Of a DNA stretch of 64,000 nt, positions 10,344-19,509 are shown one piece after another. The notes under the pieces were generated by a model. The model was not told where the DNA came from, did not search any database, and worked only from the letters and a program-made list of their open reading frames with translations. The translations under genes were made by a program, and so were the position numbers. Position 1 is the first letter of the stretch. Each line of letters opens with the position of its first letter. This stretch comes from Vesta saturnalis (taxonomy: Eukaryota > Arthropoda > Insecta > Coleoptera > Lampyridae), in NCBI GenBank assembly GCA_036346205.1, contig JARFJB010001980.1, positions 882,007-946,006 on the forward strand, written 5' to 3'.

Positions 10344-12503
10344 TCAGGAACACTTAGGAGGATGGATAGAGGGATAATGAATTGCCAATAGATGCCTATG
10401 AACAGCTACCTTAAATTTTCTCATATCATAAGTGAGAGGAAAACAGGAACTAGGGAGATCATTCCAGAGTTTAGAAGTCGTGTAGAAAAATGTGGATTGT
10501 GCCCGTTTGGTACGACAAGTGGAGATTTTTACTGCATACTGATGATGTGAATGAGCGAACCGAGTGTTTCTCGCAAAGATAGCCGGAGATGGTATCAAAG
10601 AATGTAATTCACCAGCACAATAGCCGTTGTAATAACGATAATACAAAGAAAGAACTGAAACCATCCTTCTATGCTCAAGGGACTGTATGTGAGAAGTTAA
10701 GGACGGGTCATTTATAAGCCTAATCGCTCTCTTTTGAATACGATCAACGATATCGAGAGCGTATTGGGGAGCACTAACCCAAAGGTGAGAATTATATTCC
10801 AGATGAGGCCGAATTTGGGCCTTATACAGCAGAAGGAGTTGTCGAGAGGTAAAGTACTGCTTAGATCTGTACAAAAGGCCTATTTTACGAGCAGCTGTTT
10901 TGGTAGCTGACAGAAGATGGTCAACCCATGAGAGATTTGAAGATACAGTCATACCCAACAGAGTAATAGAGTCTGAAAACTTAAGAACTGAGCCATTCAT
11001 ACTTACAACAGGAAATAATCGATCTTTTTTGGCGGACATAAGGCAACACTGAGTTTTGTTAGCATTAAATTTAACTAGATTATTGCTTCCCCATTCGAGA
11101 ATACGTTGAATGTCTTTGTTGATTGAATTTGCCATTTCAGCTTTAATTTCTTGATTTGATATAGAAGGTGGATTATCACTATGAGTAGACTGAGATGAAC
11201 TACAGTGAAGAGTGCTATCGTCAGCAAAGCAATGGATGGGGTTAGTTGTTGAAGAAATAAGGTCGTTTATGTACAGCAGAAAAAGTGTAGGCGCTATAAC
11301 GGATCCCTGTGGTACGCCCGCGTTAATGCTAACTTCTTTTGAAAAAAAGCCATCAACTACGATACATATTCGTCTTTTATCAAGGAAACTAGAAACCCAG
11401 TTGATGAGCGTATCATTTAACCCAAACGAGGTGAGTTTGGCAAGTAAACACTTATGCCAAACTTGGTCAAATGCCTTTGAGATATCTAAAGCGACTACAA
11501 CTGTTTCACCGGACTGCTCTACTATATTGTTCCAAACTTGGGTCACATATGAAATAAGATCGCCTGTTGAACGACTTTGCCTAAACCCATATTGGTGGTC
11601 ACTAAGGAGTTTGTTAGTTTCAAGGAACGTGAGTAGTTGATGATTGATGGCCTTTTCCATGATTTTAGACAAAATGGAAGTGATGGCAATTGGTCTGTAA
11701 TTTGAGGGATCGGTCTTATCACCTTTTTTGGGAATAGGTTGAACATTTGCTAACTTCCATGATGAAGGGAATTCCCCAGAAGATATAGAGATCGTATAGA
11801 GCTTAGATGGGACTGGTACTAGTTCGGGGGAACATTTATTTAAGACAATAGCTGCGATACCGTCTGGGCCAGTCGCCTCATTGAGATCAAGCCTACTGAT
11901 GATCGATTCCAAGAGCTTGTACCGAAAACGAATTGGTTTCATAACGTATGAATAAGAGTTGACTAGGGACACATCTTTTCCAGAATCATTGAGACACGAG
12001 TTTGATGCAAACAAATCCACAAAAACGTTGGCTTTGTCTACAGAATCAGCAACTACCGATCCGTCAATAGATGTCAGGGGGAGAAATGAAGATGTTCGAA
12101 AGTTTTTACTAATGGCTTTTGCTAAAGACCAAAATTTACGACTGCCTAAAGGAGATGTAGCTAGTTCATTGCATTTTCGTTGTTCGAACAACTTTTTAGT
12201 TTTAGTGATGACACTTTTGCAGATATTTCTAGCACCAACGTATTCTACATGACTGTCAACCGATTTATTAGATTTCCATTTAATGTAACATTTATTTTTT
12301 AAAGATATTGCATCAGAACAAGCCTTATTGAACCAGGGTTGGGGACGTGAATGACCTACACGGTACGGTTTTTTCGGAATGTATAACTCCATTCCCATGA
12401 GGATGACTTCAGATACTGAAAGAGCGATGTCCGAAGAAGAGGACGACTTAAAACAATATTCACGCCATGGAAAGGTTGCAAAGAAATCCCGTAAATCACT
12501 CAT
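10344..12503 (-). CDS. LINE reverse transcriptase (3' part of ORF2)
   Basis: 719 residues open from end to end. The N-terminal ~200 residues link to the endonuclease. The RT core follows: TGPDGIAAIVLNKCSPELVP, PIPKKGDKTDPSNYRPIAIT, VVVALDISKAFDQVWH (motif A Asp), INAGVPQGSVIAPTLFLLY, and CFADDSTLH (catalytic ADD near residue 427). A thumb region and a C-terminal tail end at PPKCS. In the target-primed pathway this enzyme copies the element's RNA at the nicked chromosome. The start is not real: the upstream endonuclease frame (12500-13345) runs into it, and one missing base at the junction (around 12503) separates them. Both belong to one original ORF2. Confidence 0.9.
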   Translation of the reverse strand: MSDLRDFFATFPWREYCFKSSSSSDIALSVSEVILMGMELYIPKKPYRVGHSRPQPWFNKACSDAISLKNKCYIKWKSNKSVDSHVEYVGARNICKSVITKTKKLFEQRKCNELATSPLGSRKFWSLAKAISKNFRTSSFLPLTSIDGSVVADSVDKANVFVDLFASNSCLNDSGKDVSLVNSYSYVMKPIRFRYKLLESIISRLDLNEATGPDGIAAIVLNKCSPELVPVPSKLYTISISSGEFPSSWKLANVQPIPKKGDKTDPSNYRPIAITSILSKIMEKAINHQLLTFLETNKLLSDHQYGFRQSRSTGDLISYVTQVWNNIVEQSGETVVVALDISKAFDQVWHKCLLAKLTSFGLNDTLINWVSSFLDKRRICIVVDGFFSKEVSINAGVPQGSVIAPTLFLLYINDLISSTTNPIHCFADDSTLHCSSSQSTHSDNPPSISNQEIKAEMANSINKDIQRILEWGSNNLVKFNANKTQCCLMSAKKDRLFPVVSMNGSVLKFSDSITLLGMTVSSNLSWVDHLLSATKTAARKIGLLYRSKQYFTSRQLLLLYKAQIRPHLEYNSHLWVSAPQYALDIVDRIQKRAIRLINDPSLTSHIQSLEHRRMVSVLSLYYRYYNGYCAGELHSLIPSPAIFARNTRFAHSHHQYAVKISTCRTKRAQSTFFYTTSKLWNDLPSSCFPLTYDMRKFKVAVHRHLLAIHYPSIHPPKCS

Positions 12504-13345
12504 CGAGCTGACTTAAAACACCACAAGGTTCTATCGGTTTTGCGAACAACAGTGGAATTAGGTACAGTAGAAATGATTTTTATTAGACAATGGACGGAAA
12601 GACCTAAAGGCGAAAGAACGGAAGTTTTATAAACAAGAGGGTTTGATGTAAGAAAGAGATCTAGAAGATGTGGAGTATGGTTAAGGTTATCAGGGATTCT
12701 TGTGGGTTCAGAAATCATTTGTGTGAGATCACATGAAATAGCAAATGTTTCTGCACTATGACCAGCGGGATTTGTAGTAGATGAAAACTGAAGCCAATTA
12801 GAGTTATGAACATTGAAATCGCTTACAAATGAGATATCGCAAGATGGAAACTGAGACAGGAGATAGTCAACTTTCATACTAAGGTAATCGAAGAAGTCTT
12901 GAAAGTTGCTGTCATTAGGAGACCTATAAATGCAACAGTAGAATTTCACAAAATTAGGACCAGAATGTTTAAACCAAATCACGTAAAAATTTTTATTTTC
13001 TAAGGAAGAAACCCTCTTGCAAGCAATTCTGTCCTTGATGTACGCACATACGCCTCCTTTATATCGAAAGTTAGAGTGAAGATGGTATTGAGGAAATTGC
13101 AAGTCGGGTGACTCGGAGCTTTCAGAGGAGACTTGTGTTTCAGATAGAAACAATATATCAGGTTGTAATTGTTCAAGATGTTGGTGAATAGCATTAAGAT
13201 TAGACCTGATACGGCGGATGTTGCAGTAGTGAATCAGAAAGTTGATACTTTCGATGACCGAGGTCGCTTGGGCCCTGCCCTCCCGGACATCCGAGTGGGG
13301 CAGGATTTTACGTCCGGAATTTATAACCCTAGAAACCACAGCCAT
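12500..13345 (-). CDS. LINE apurinic/apyrimidinic-like endonuclease (5' part of ORF2)
   Basis: 281 residues. The endonuclease starts at about residue 40 with HYCNIRRIRSNLNAIHQHL, then PDILFLSETQVS (catalytic Glu of SET), GGVCAYIKDRIACKR, YRSPN, DFNVHNSNW, LLDLFLTSNPLV and SPLGLSVHCLI. In active LINE endonucleases the last motif is S-D-H. Here the Asp codon reads Val (SVH), so this copy should not nick DNA. The frame ends at FKSAR by a one-base loss and would otherwise continue into the RT. Confidence 0.85.
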   Translation of the reverse strand: MAVVSRVINSGRKILPHSDVREGRAQATSVIESINFLIHYCNIRRIRSNLNAIHQHLEQLQPDILFLSETQVSSESSESPDLQFPQYHLHSNFRYKGGVCAYIKDRIACKRVSSLENKNFYVIWFKHSGPNFVKFYCCIYRSPNDSNFQDFFDYLSMKVDYLLSQFPSCDISFVSDFNVHNSNWLQFSSTTNPAGHSAETFAISCDLTQMISEPTRIPDNLNHTPHLLDLFLTSNPLVYKTSVLSPLGLSVHCLIKIISTVPNSTVVRKTDRTLWCFKSAR

Positions 13346-13837
13346 CTTATTTTTTAATTTGGGACTTTTAATCCGATAGGAAGACAGTGAGGGCGAGAAG
13401 GAAGAATAAGGATGAGAATAGATTAAGGATGATGGAAAAGGTAACCGGCAGCCTCAGAAAATCGGAGACCCAATATTAAGGAGCCCATGGTAAGGGTGGT
13501 GGTACCTCCCCGGCTGGCATGGAGTATACATGCCTACCACCTATCTGAGTTACAGGGTGTCTTATTTAAAGGTTTTTAAACTATTTGTGTCCAGTACTTT
13601 AAAACTATTTGACGTTTTATTGTCACACTTGGCAAGTGTAACTACTATAATAGTAATAATAATAATAATGGTAACAATAATTATAATAAATCAACTTTAT
13701 TTCCGGCGGGGCTAAGCCAATGGCTGCTTTCAATCCCAACCGGGTTACAAAAATGATATACAGGTATAAAAAAGAAAATTAAAGCATACACCTAATTAAG
13801 TATAATTATAATTGAAGACGTGAATTTGCGAAATTGA

Positions 13838-14402
13838 ATTCGTCCCAAATTCTACGCCACTGGCGGAATTGCAATTTTAACACAATTTTTCGATTCTGCA
13901 ATACACTCTACGTAAATATCGTACTCTTTCTTCATAGCTTATTATTTTTCGAGATATTTTAAGTTAAACATGAAGCTGCACGTGCACAATTATTTTGATT
14001 CTAATGTGTATTAGGTAATTATGTTGGTGCTTCCAGTCATTGGATTGCATTTATTAGGCAAATGAAACTTTAATCCGTATTAACAAAAAAACATAACCTT
14101 ATTTATCGAAATTTCTTGAAACGAATCTTGATAAAAACAAATTATCGTTCTGAAAATGTTATAATCTAAATAAAAATCAATTTTAATAAGAAAATATCAG
14201 AAAGCACATGAACAAAACTTAAGAACCTGTTAATACAAATGTTCAATGTGACCCCTGTTTACCTCAATAAGTTTATCCATTCTATCGTTAAACGATATCG
14301 TAACTTAACAGTAATACACATTAAAATCAAAATAATTGTGCACGTGCAGCTTCATGTTGCTAAAATTTCAATTCCGCCAGTGGTGTAGAATTTGGAACGG
14401 AT
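13838..14402. mobile_element. nested inverted-repeat element
   Basis: The left arm (from CGTCCCAAATTCTACGCCAC, then CATGAAGCTGCACGTGCAC at ~13970) matches inverted 14310-14402 (GTGCACGTGCAGCTTCATG, then GCCAGTGGTGTAGAATTTGG). The right arm lacks ~90 bases that the left arm has. It contains a transposase C-terminal remnant, so it is an internal-deletion derivative of a mariner-type element. Confidence 0.6.
14230..14301 (-). pseudogene. mariner-type transposase, last ~23 codons
   Basis: The minus frame reads ISFNDRMDKLIEVNRGHIEH and ends LY-stop. This is the standard C-terminus of these transposases (compare ...ERLQQSIERDGQHFEHLRRH at 48.5 kb). It is the only coding part kept in this small element. 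Confidence 0.65.
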
Positions 14403-15374
14403 CAAGCAGCCTTGCCCATGCGTACGCCTCTGGTAGTAGCCACAAACGTTTATTTAACATTTAACATAGTATAGTACCTACACTTCCCGCCAAGTCTGAA
14501 AATAAAAGGTCAAATAGTTTTAAAGTACTGGGTGCAAGTAGTTTTCAAATTTTCAGATAGAACACCGTGTAACTCAGACAGGAGACATATTTTATCTAGG
14601 TGATTTGGGTTAAATCTTCATATCTTGAGCTAGGGATTCTACAGTACAAATAAGTAGCACTTTCACAAGGGTTCCCTATACCTATATACAAAGTGTTTCA
14701 AGTTATATCATATTTTCTGAAAATTTAGGGTTTTAGGAAAAATTAAATATCTCCTAATAAAATTAACTCCAACAAATTTACACTTACGTTTAAGTAAAAT
14801 ACTGTTCCCTTAGTCTATTTATTGACTGAATAGTATACAACTCTATACGGGGTGTTCATGTTTTTCAGCTATATTAGTAGAACATTCATACAGAAATATT
14901 CGGCTTATCTTAAATAGAACACCCCGATTTTATAAGCTTATCGTTTAGTTTACTTATTAGCTTTCAACTTCTATAACGGTTTCCTATACCCAAACCTTCA
15001 AATTTTCAACTTATTTAATATTTTTTTTAAGTTGTCTGCTTCTGTATCATTTGTAGATTGAAATATCTTCCCAAAATGCCTACTCTTAACGATTTTTGGC
15101 TAAGGTAACACATTTTCGAATTCAAACCATAGTAACTTTAATTTAAACGTTTATAAAGTTATTTCTACACTATGTAGATTAAATTAAAAATGGCAATAGG
15201 TTTTTTATACAGTTATCTTTACTCTTCATAATCTTAACAACAAATAAAGTGAAAGTTTAAAATTTTATTTATGTGGTGTGATGATTTGCTCAAAAAATAA
15301 AAAATAATTACAATAAATTTTCGATGTAATGTCCATCTTCTTGAATACAGAGTGTTATATTTACAACGAACATC

Positions 15375-15599
15375 TTACGTTTTGCAACAATCAGGTGTAT
15401 TTATTATTTTCATATCATCTGCAGTGGTGGGAGGTGTGCGGTAAACAAAAGGGTGGTATTTATGCTTCTTTAAAATCTTACACCCACTAGCCTGCCTAAT
15501 TTCTGTTTCTCTTGTAGTAACTGTTGTACTAGTATTTTGGCTGTCAACAACGGAACCTAATACCAAAAACTCATTATCATCATTTGTAACAGGTTTCAC
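15375..15599 (-). pseudogene. mariner-type transposase, second HTH scrap
   Basis: Contains FLVLGSVVDSQNTSTTVTTR and, after degraded sequence, CKILKKHKYHPFVYR. The ILKKHKYHPF segment is the linker after the second HTH in these transposases (ILKKHGYKSFKY in the copy at 20.6 kb). A one-domain remnant belonging to the surrounding long-TIR element. Confidence 0.5.
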
Positions 15600-15939
15600 T
15601 TTTAGTTATTTTGAGTAAGCTACACTTCCTGTATCCCGAAATGTTTGAAGTAACCTTTCAATTTTTTATCGGGGTGCACGCTATTTTTCTTAGTACACTC
15701 TTGAAGCAACTAATAAATTTTCATAGCATTTACCAACGGTTAGAATCATATTCAATTCATTCTTGTTGTGAATAAACAATTATTAAATTGAAAATATTTC
15801 AACAGCTTTCAACAGACTCGAAAAAAATAACAATACACAATGACAAAAGTCACGCCAAATGTCAGAATTTTAATATTAACAAATGCGTTACCGGCAATTC
15901 CACAGCACACTACAAAACTTACAAGATTAGCCACATTAA
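15600..15939. other. AT-rich interior of the 14.64-19.33 kb element
   Basis: No recognisable frame. It leads to the TTAA at 15936-15939 next to the piggyBac terminus. Confidence 0.4.
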
Positions 15940-18754
15940 CCCGGCATTAGCCACTAGGTTAAAAATCCCATCGTTAGTCGCGTGTGAGATTTTCTCTCAC
16001 GAATAAAAACGCTGTTCTTTTTAAAGACTAGTTTTAATTGCAAATTTAGCCTTATGAACAGTTATAAAACATGATATTTTCAATGTTTATAAATCTTCAT
16101 CAGATCCCATCTCTGAGGTACAGATTCGGCAAGAAAAAATTGTGTGCTCAGGACAAATTTGTCGCTGACAAGTTCTACATACTTTCTTGACTTTTCTATT
16201 TTTTCGACGAGGATAGAACTTACAAAATCTTTCATTGACATTTTCAGGTTTTCTTACTCCTTCCAGTGGTAGTTTTGCTATTTTTCTCTAATAGAAGTTC
16301 GTAAGCTGTATGGTAAGTTTGTAATTTTGGACCGGCTTATTAGGTGAGGTTTTATTAGCGAAAGAGCCAGCTCTTTCAAATATACTCGTATAGGAGGAAT
16401 GGGGTCGTTGATGTTATTTGCCTTATATATTATAAAGCTGTTGATGCCACCAATGTTTAGCATTGAAAAGTATATCGTCAATGGCCATCTACAGCTTATT
16501 CTTGCAACCGAGTATAACGCTTTCATTTCGTCAACCACGTCGACTGCACCGTTAGTTAGGTTGTAAAAAGTTATTATTTCGGGCTTTACTTGGTCTCCTG
16601 TCTCTTCATCCGTGACATCGCCGTTGTGAATGGTAGACATTTTTTTCCAAGGGAGGTATGAAACCAATACAGACTCTTTTGAAGAAGCAAACATACTACT
16701 CAGAAATGGTCGTTCCTTGATATTTGAAAATTCAAGGAGAATTTCCTTCTTATTTCTTCTCAACGTTCCAACAATGGTGATGTGTTTAACTTTTAGATCT
16801 ATAACCAGTAGAACTGAAGTAAACTAATTGTCCATCGTGATGTTCTTACCGGTATTGAGAATTGGCTCTGTAATCCTTTTCACTACACTAGAAGCAGTAT
16901 TTTCCACTTTATATTGACCTTCGGGCTGTTTCCCTGGTTAAATTTCTAGATTAGAGGTGTAAAATGATCTGGAATCGACCAGAGAGTATATTTTAGTACC
17001 GTACTTTGTCGGTCTGTTAGCAATATATTGCCGAAATTTACAGCGACCTCTAATGCCTCAAGCATCTCACCCACAGTTCCATATTCACTAATTGTATAAT
17101 GCGATTTACAAAGCTGAACAAAACCATCAAACTGTTATCTAATAGGGGCCAAATCATCCGAGGCATTGCGAACATCCCTATCATGAATGTTGTCAAATCA
17201 TGGAGCACTTAATAGTGTATAAAATCTTCTCTGACTCGTTGTTGCCCGAAAACATCCAAGAGTTGTTCTGTCGTCTATCCAAAGTTCAGAAGTATTGATA
17301 TGCTTACTTTTTTTGATACCCGCTAGATATAAAAGACCAATAAGAGCACTTAGTTTATAAAAATTAGTTTCAGCACAATCTCTTTCACGGCTATAGTTAT
17401 TGCGCTTTATTTGAAGGTATTTATTAGTGCAATCGATCACTTCTTGAATCGATGCATCAGGAATGAAAAGTTTCCAACATTCAAGCGGCGTTTTTGCAAT
17501 ACGTGCTAAACCGTTTACACCTGGCAAATGTATTACCAGATTATGGATTCGTGTACGACCTCTAATAATGGGGTTATGCTTCAACCATTTCGTCATTTTA
17601 TCTTTGCCAAAGTAAATGGAAGCATTTTGGAAAAAAGTATCATTAGTATTTTCATCCATTAATTCACCACTTTCTTTAAAACTTTCTTGTTCTTGAATGC
17701 CTTCATTGCCCTCATTTTCTTCGCAATCGGTTTGGTCAGTATTTGTATCGTGTAGACTGTGTTCGCTTTCTGCGTCACTTTCTGGTTCGTCACATCTCCC
17801 TTTGTCATCTTCATGAGGTTGAATATCTTCCTTTGGATCTGAAAATAATTTATTCTTTAGTCTTAAGCTCAAAAACAAAAGATCAAGCACGAATTGGAAC
17901 TGAAATTGTTCCATGTCGTAGATTTTTTTTATGTTTAGCCTAAAACAAATAATAGTAGATTTGTATCATTAGGATTACACGTGCCAATTTTTGTGACTAA
18001 CAATTCTTTTCATTGACGAGGCGAAGCGCAGTGTAGCCGAGCTAATGAACAGAATTGTCACTTTTAATCCGAATAATACATACTATTTTTCTGCGACCAA
18101 AAGAAGCAAATAAAATTACTGAATAAAATTAATAAATAAAATCAACTATTACAATTTTTTACAATTTTTGTGTCCATTTCATAATTTATTTACTTTGTAA
18201 TGTTGTTTTAAATAAAAATAAAAATTAAAAAAGTCATAGGAAGTAAAAGTGTTTTTATGACTAGGAACTAAAAGTGTTACTTAGCAACAAACACTTTTTT
18301 TTATTAGTAATAAAACATCAACTTCAATGACAGTTTTTAGTATTAGAAGTGAATACCTCAGAAAAACATATTTTGGTACAAAAAAAAAATCAATGCTTAC
18401 CTCTGTTTTTCTCCTGTTCAAACTTTAAAAGTGAAAGGTCTATAAGTCTTTTTCCACGACTCATTTCACTTCACTAATCAAAAACAACAACCGAGAGTCT
18501 ATGAAAACAGCTCCAAAATTATTACACGCTTTGTCGCGCAATGAGAGAAGCTTTCACACAAAGTGCAACTCCTTCTACTAAACTCCGCACAATATTAATG
18601 CGACGAGATCGGCTTCCACTCGCTATGCCAGTAAAGGGAATGGGAGTACCCAGTAAAGTATCTAGAAGGACACGGGTCAATATCGTGTTGAAAAAATTTA
18701 AACTAATTAAAATAAAAGTGTGAGAGAAAAACTCATATAGCGACTAATGTAGGG
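15940..18754 (-). mobile_element. piggyBac element, TTAA-bounded
   Basis: TTAA lies at both edges (15936-15939 and 18755-18758). The ends carry CCC-starting inverted repeats: CCCGGCATTAGCCAC at 15940, and CCCTACATTAGTCGC reading inward from 18754. The left side also has a second copy, CCCATCGTTAGTCGC at 15967, which is the one continuous with the rest of the TIR (…TCTCTCAC on both sides). It carries one transposase gene on the minus strand with all domains present but stops and shifts in frame. Confidence 0.85.
16087..18464 (-). pseudogene. piggyBac transposase, two-exon gene with stops and a frameshift
   Basis: Exon 1 (18464-18401) starts MSRGKRLIDLSLLKFEQEKN and ends at a clean donor (GTAAGC, 18400-18395). 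The acceptor TTTTCAG ends at 17839, and exon 2 opens with PKEDIQPHEDD. An acidic N-terminal region leads to the DDE domain. All three expected Asp survive: SLVDSRSFYTS, NITMDN, and AVDVVDEM (in 16278-16763). In-frame stops occur after LLSAP, after DDLAPIR, after SNLEI and after TMDN, with shifts between pieces. A C-terminal cysteine-rich domain (RFCKFYPRR..., CRTCQRQICPEHTIFSCRIC) ends at 16087. This cut-and-paste transposase is inactive here but only lightly damaged. Confidence 0.85.
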
Positions 18755-18879
18755 TTAACATTATTTATATGTAAATTACAAATATCAGAAATCTATCATG
18801 TACACATAAAATTGGTACCCAGCTTTCTATTTATTGATAAAGAAAAATGCTACTACATTAACAAAAAGCCATTAAGTAG
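18755..18879. other. spacer between piggyBac and right inverted repeat
   Basis: AT-rich, weakly matching the inverted continuation of the left arm beyond 15085. No gene. Confidence 0.35.
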
Positions 18880-19440
18880 GCATTTTGGGAGGATATTTCA
18901 TTCTGCGAATGATATGCTGTACAAGACAAATTCCAAAAATTATTAAATAAGTTGAAAACTTGAAGGTTTAGGTGTAAGAAACCCTTATTGAAGTTGAATG
19001 GTAATTAGGTAAGCTAAACGTGTATAAAATACAGGGTGTTCCATGTAAAATAAGCCGAATATTTCAGTATGAATGTTCTACTAATTTAACTAAAAGAAAT
19101 TAACATCCTGTATAGAGGTGTTTACGATTCAAGTCAATAAATCGACTAAGGGAACAGTATTTTACTTAAACCTAAGAGTAAATTTGTTAGAGTTAAATTT
19201 ATTAGGAGATATTTAATTTTTCCTAAAACCCTACATTTTCAGAAAAATTTATATAACTTGAAACACTTTGTATATAGGTATAGTGAACCCTTATGGAAGA
19301 GCTCCTTATTTTTTATGTAAAATTCGAAAATGCAATAATATACGCGGTGTGTCATTTAAAAAAACAACATTGATATGCCACTTTTTTTTGGTGCACCCAG
19401 TGTATTCAAAAATATTTTTAAAATGTTCCTCAAAATCACC

Positions 19441-19443
<3 letters not shown>

Positions 19444-19507
<64 letters not shown>
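19444..19507. repeat. (TA)n microsatellite between two element ends
   Basis: About 32 TA units. The left side reads CACCCTG and then TATATA, an inverted mariner-type end. The right side is the terminus of the element starting at 19508. Confidence 0.97.

Positions 19508-19509
<2 letters not shown>

Larger units (their letters stand above)
10287..13540 (-). mobile_element. LINE (Jockey superfamily, poly(A) tail), near-complete ORF2 copy
   Basis: Reading on the minus strand there is a GC-richer leader (to ~13540, boundary uncertain), then endonuclease and RT, a short 3' UTR, and a poly(A) run at 10287-10294. No ORF1 (gag-like) protein is visible, so the copy either starts within the element or the family lacks ORF1 here. 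The clade inside the Jockey superfamily (CR1/Daphne/Kiri-like versus Jockey proper) cannot be settled by eye. The RT pattern (GPDGI, PIPKKGD, NYRPIAITS, FADD) supports the superfamily. Confidence 0.88.
13546..14577. mobile_element. small inverted-repeat element (mariner-type, non-autonomous), outer shell
   Basis: 13546-13650 (CTGAGTTACAGGGTGTCTTA, later CAGTACTTTAAAACTATTTG) is repeated inverted at 14475-14577 (CAAATAGTTTTAAAGTACTG, later CACCGTGTAACTCAG). The TACAGGGTG start is shared by several mariner-type ends in this window. A second inverted-repeat element sits inside. No complete coding sequence. A short (AAT)n-like stretch lies at 13648-13690. Confidence 0.65.
14640..19325. mobile_element. 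mariner-type element with ~445-bp inverted repeats, split by a piggyBac
   Basis: 14640-15085 is repeated inverted at 18880-19325 (for example CTATACCTATATACAAAGTG on the left against CACTTTGTATATAGGTATAG on the right, and CCCAAAATGCCTAC against GTAGGCATTTTGGG). Each arm carries a small TACAGGGTGTTC-bounded unit (14853-14935; 19033-19110), as if a mini element had been present before the arms formed. A transposase scrap lies at 15375-15599, and a complete piggyBac occupies 15940-18754. Outer ends are approximate. Confidence 0.65.

Noticed and set aside
11212..12252. Plus-strand frames of 97-142 codons across the LINE
   Set aside because: Antisense shadows of the reverse transcriptase. The same shadows recur at 6.2-7.2 kb.
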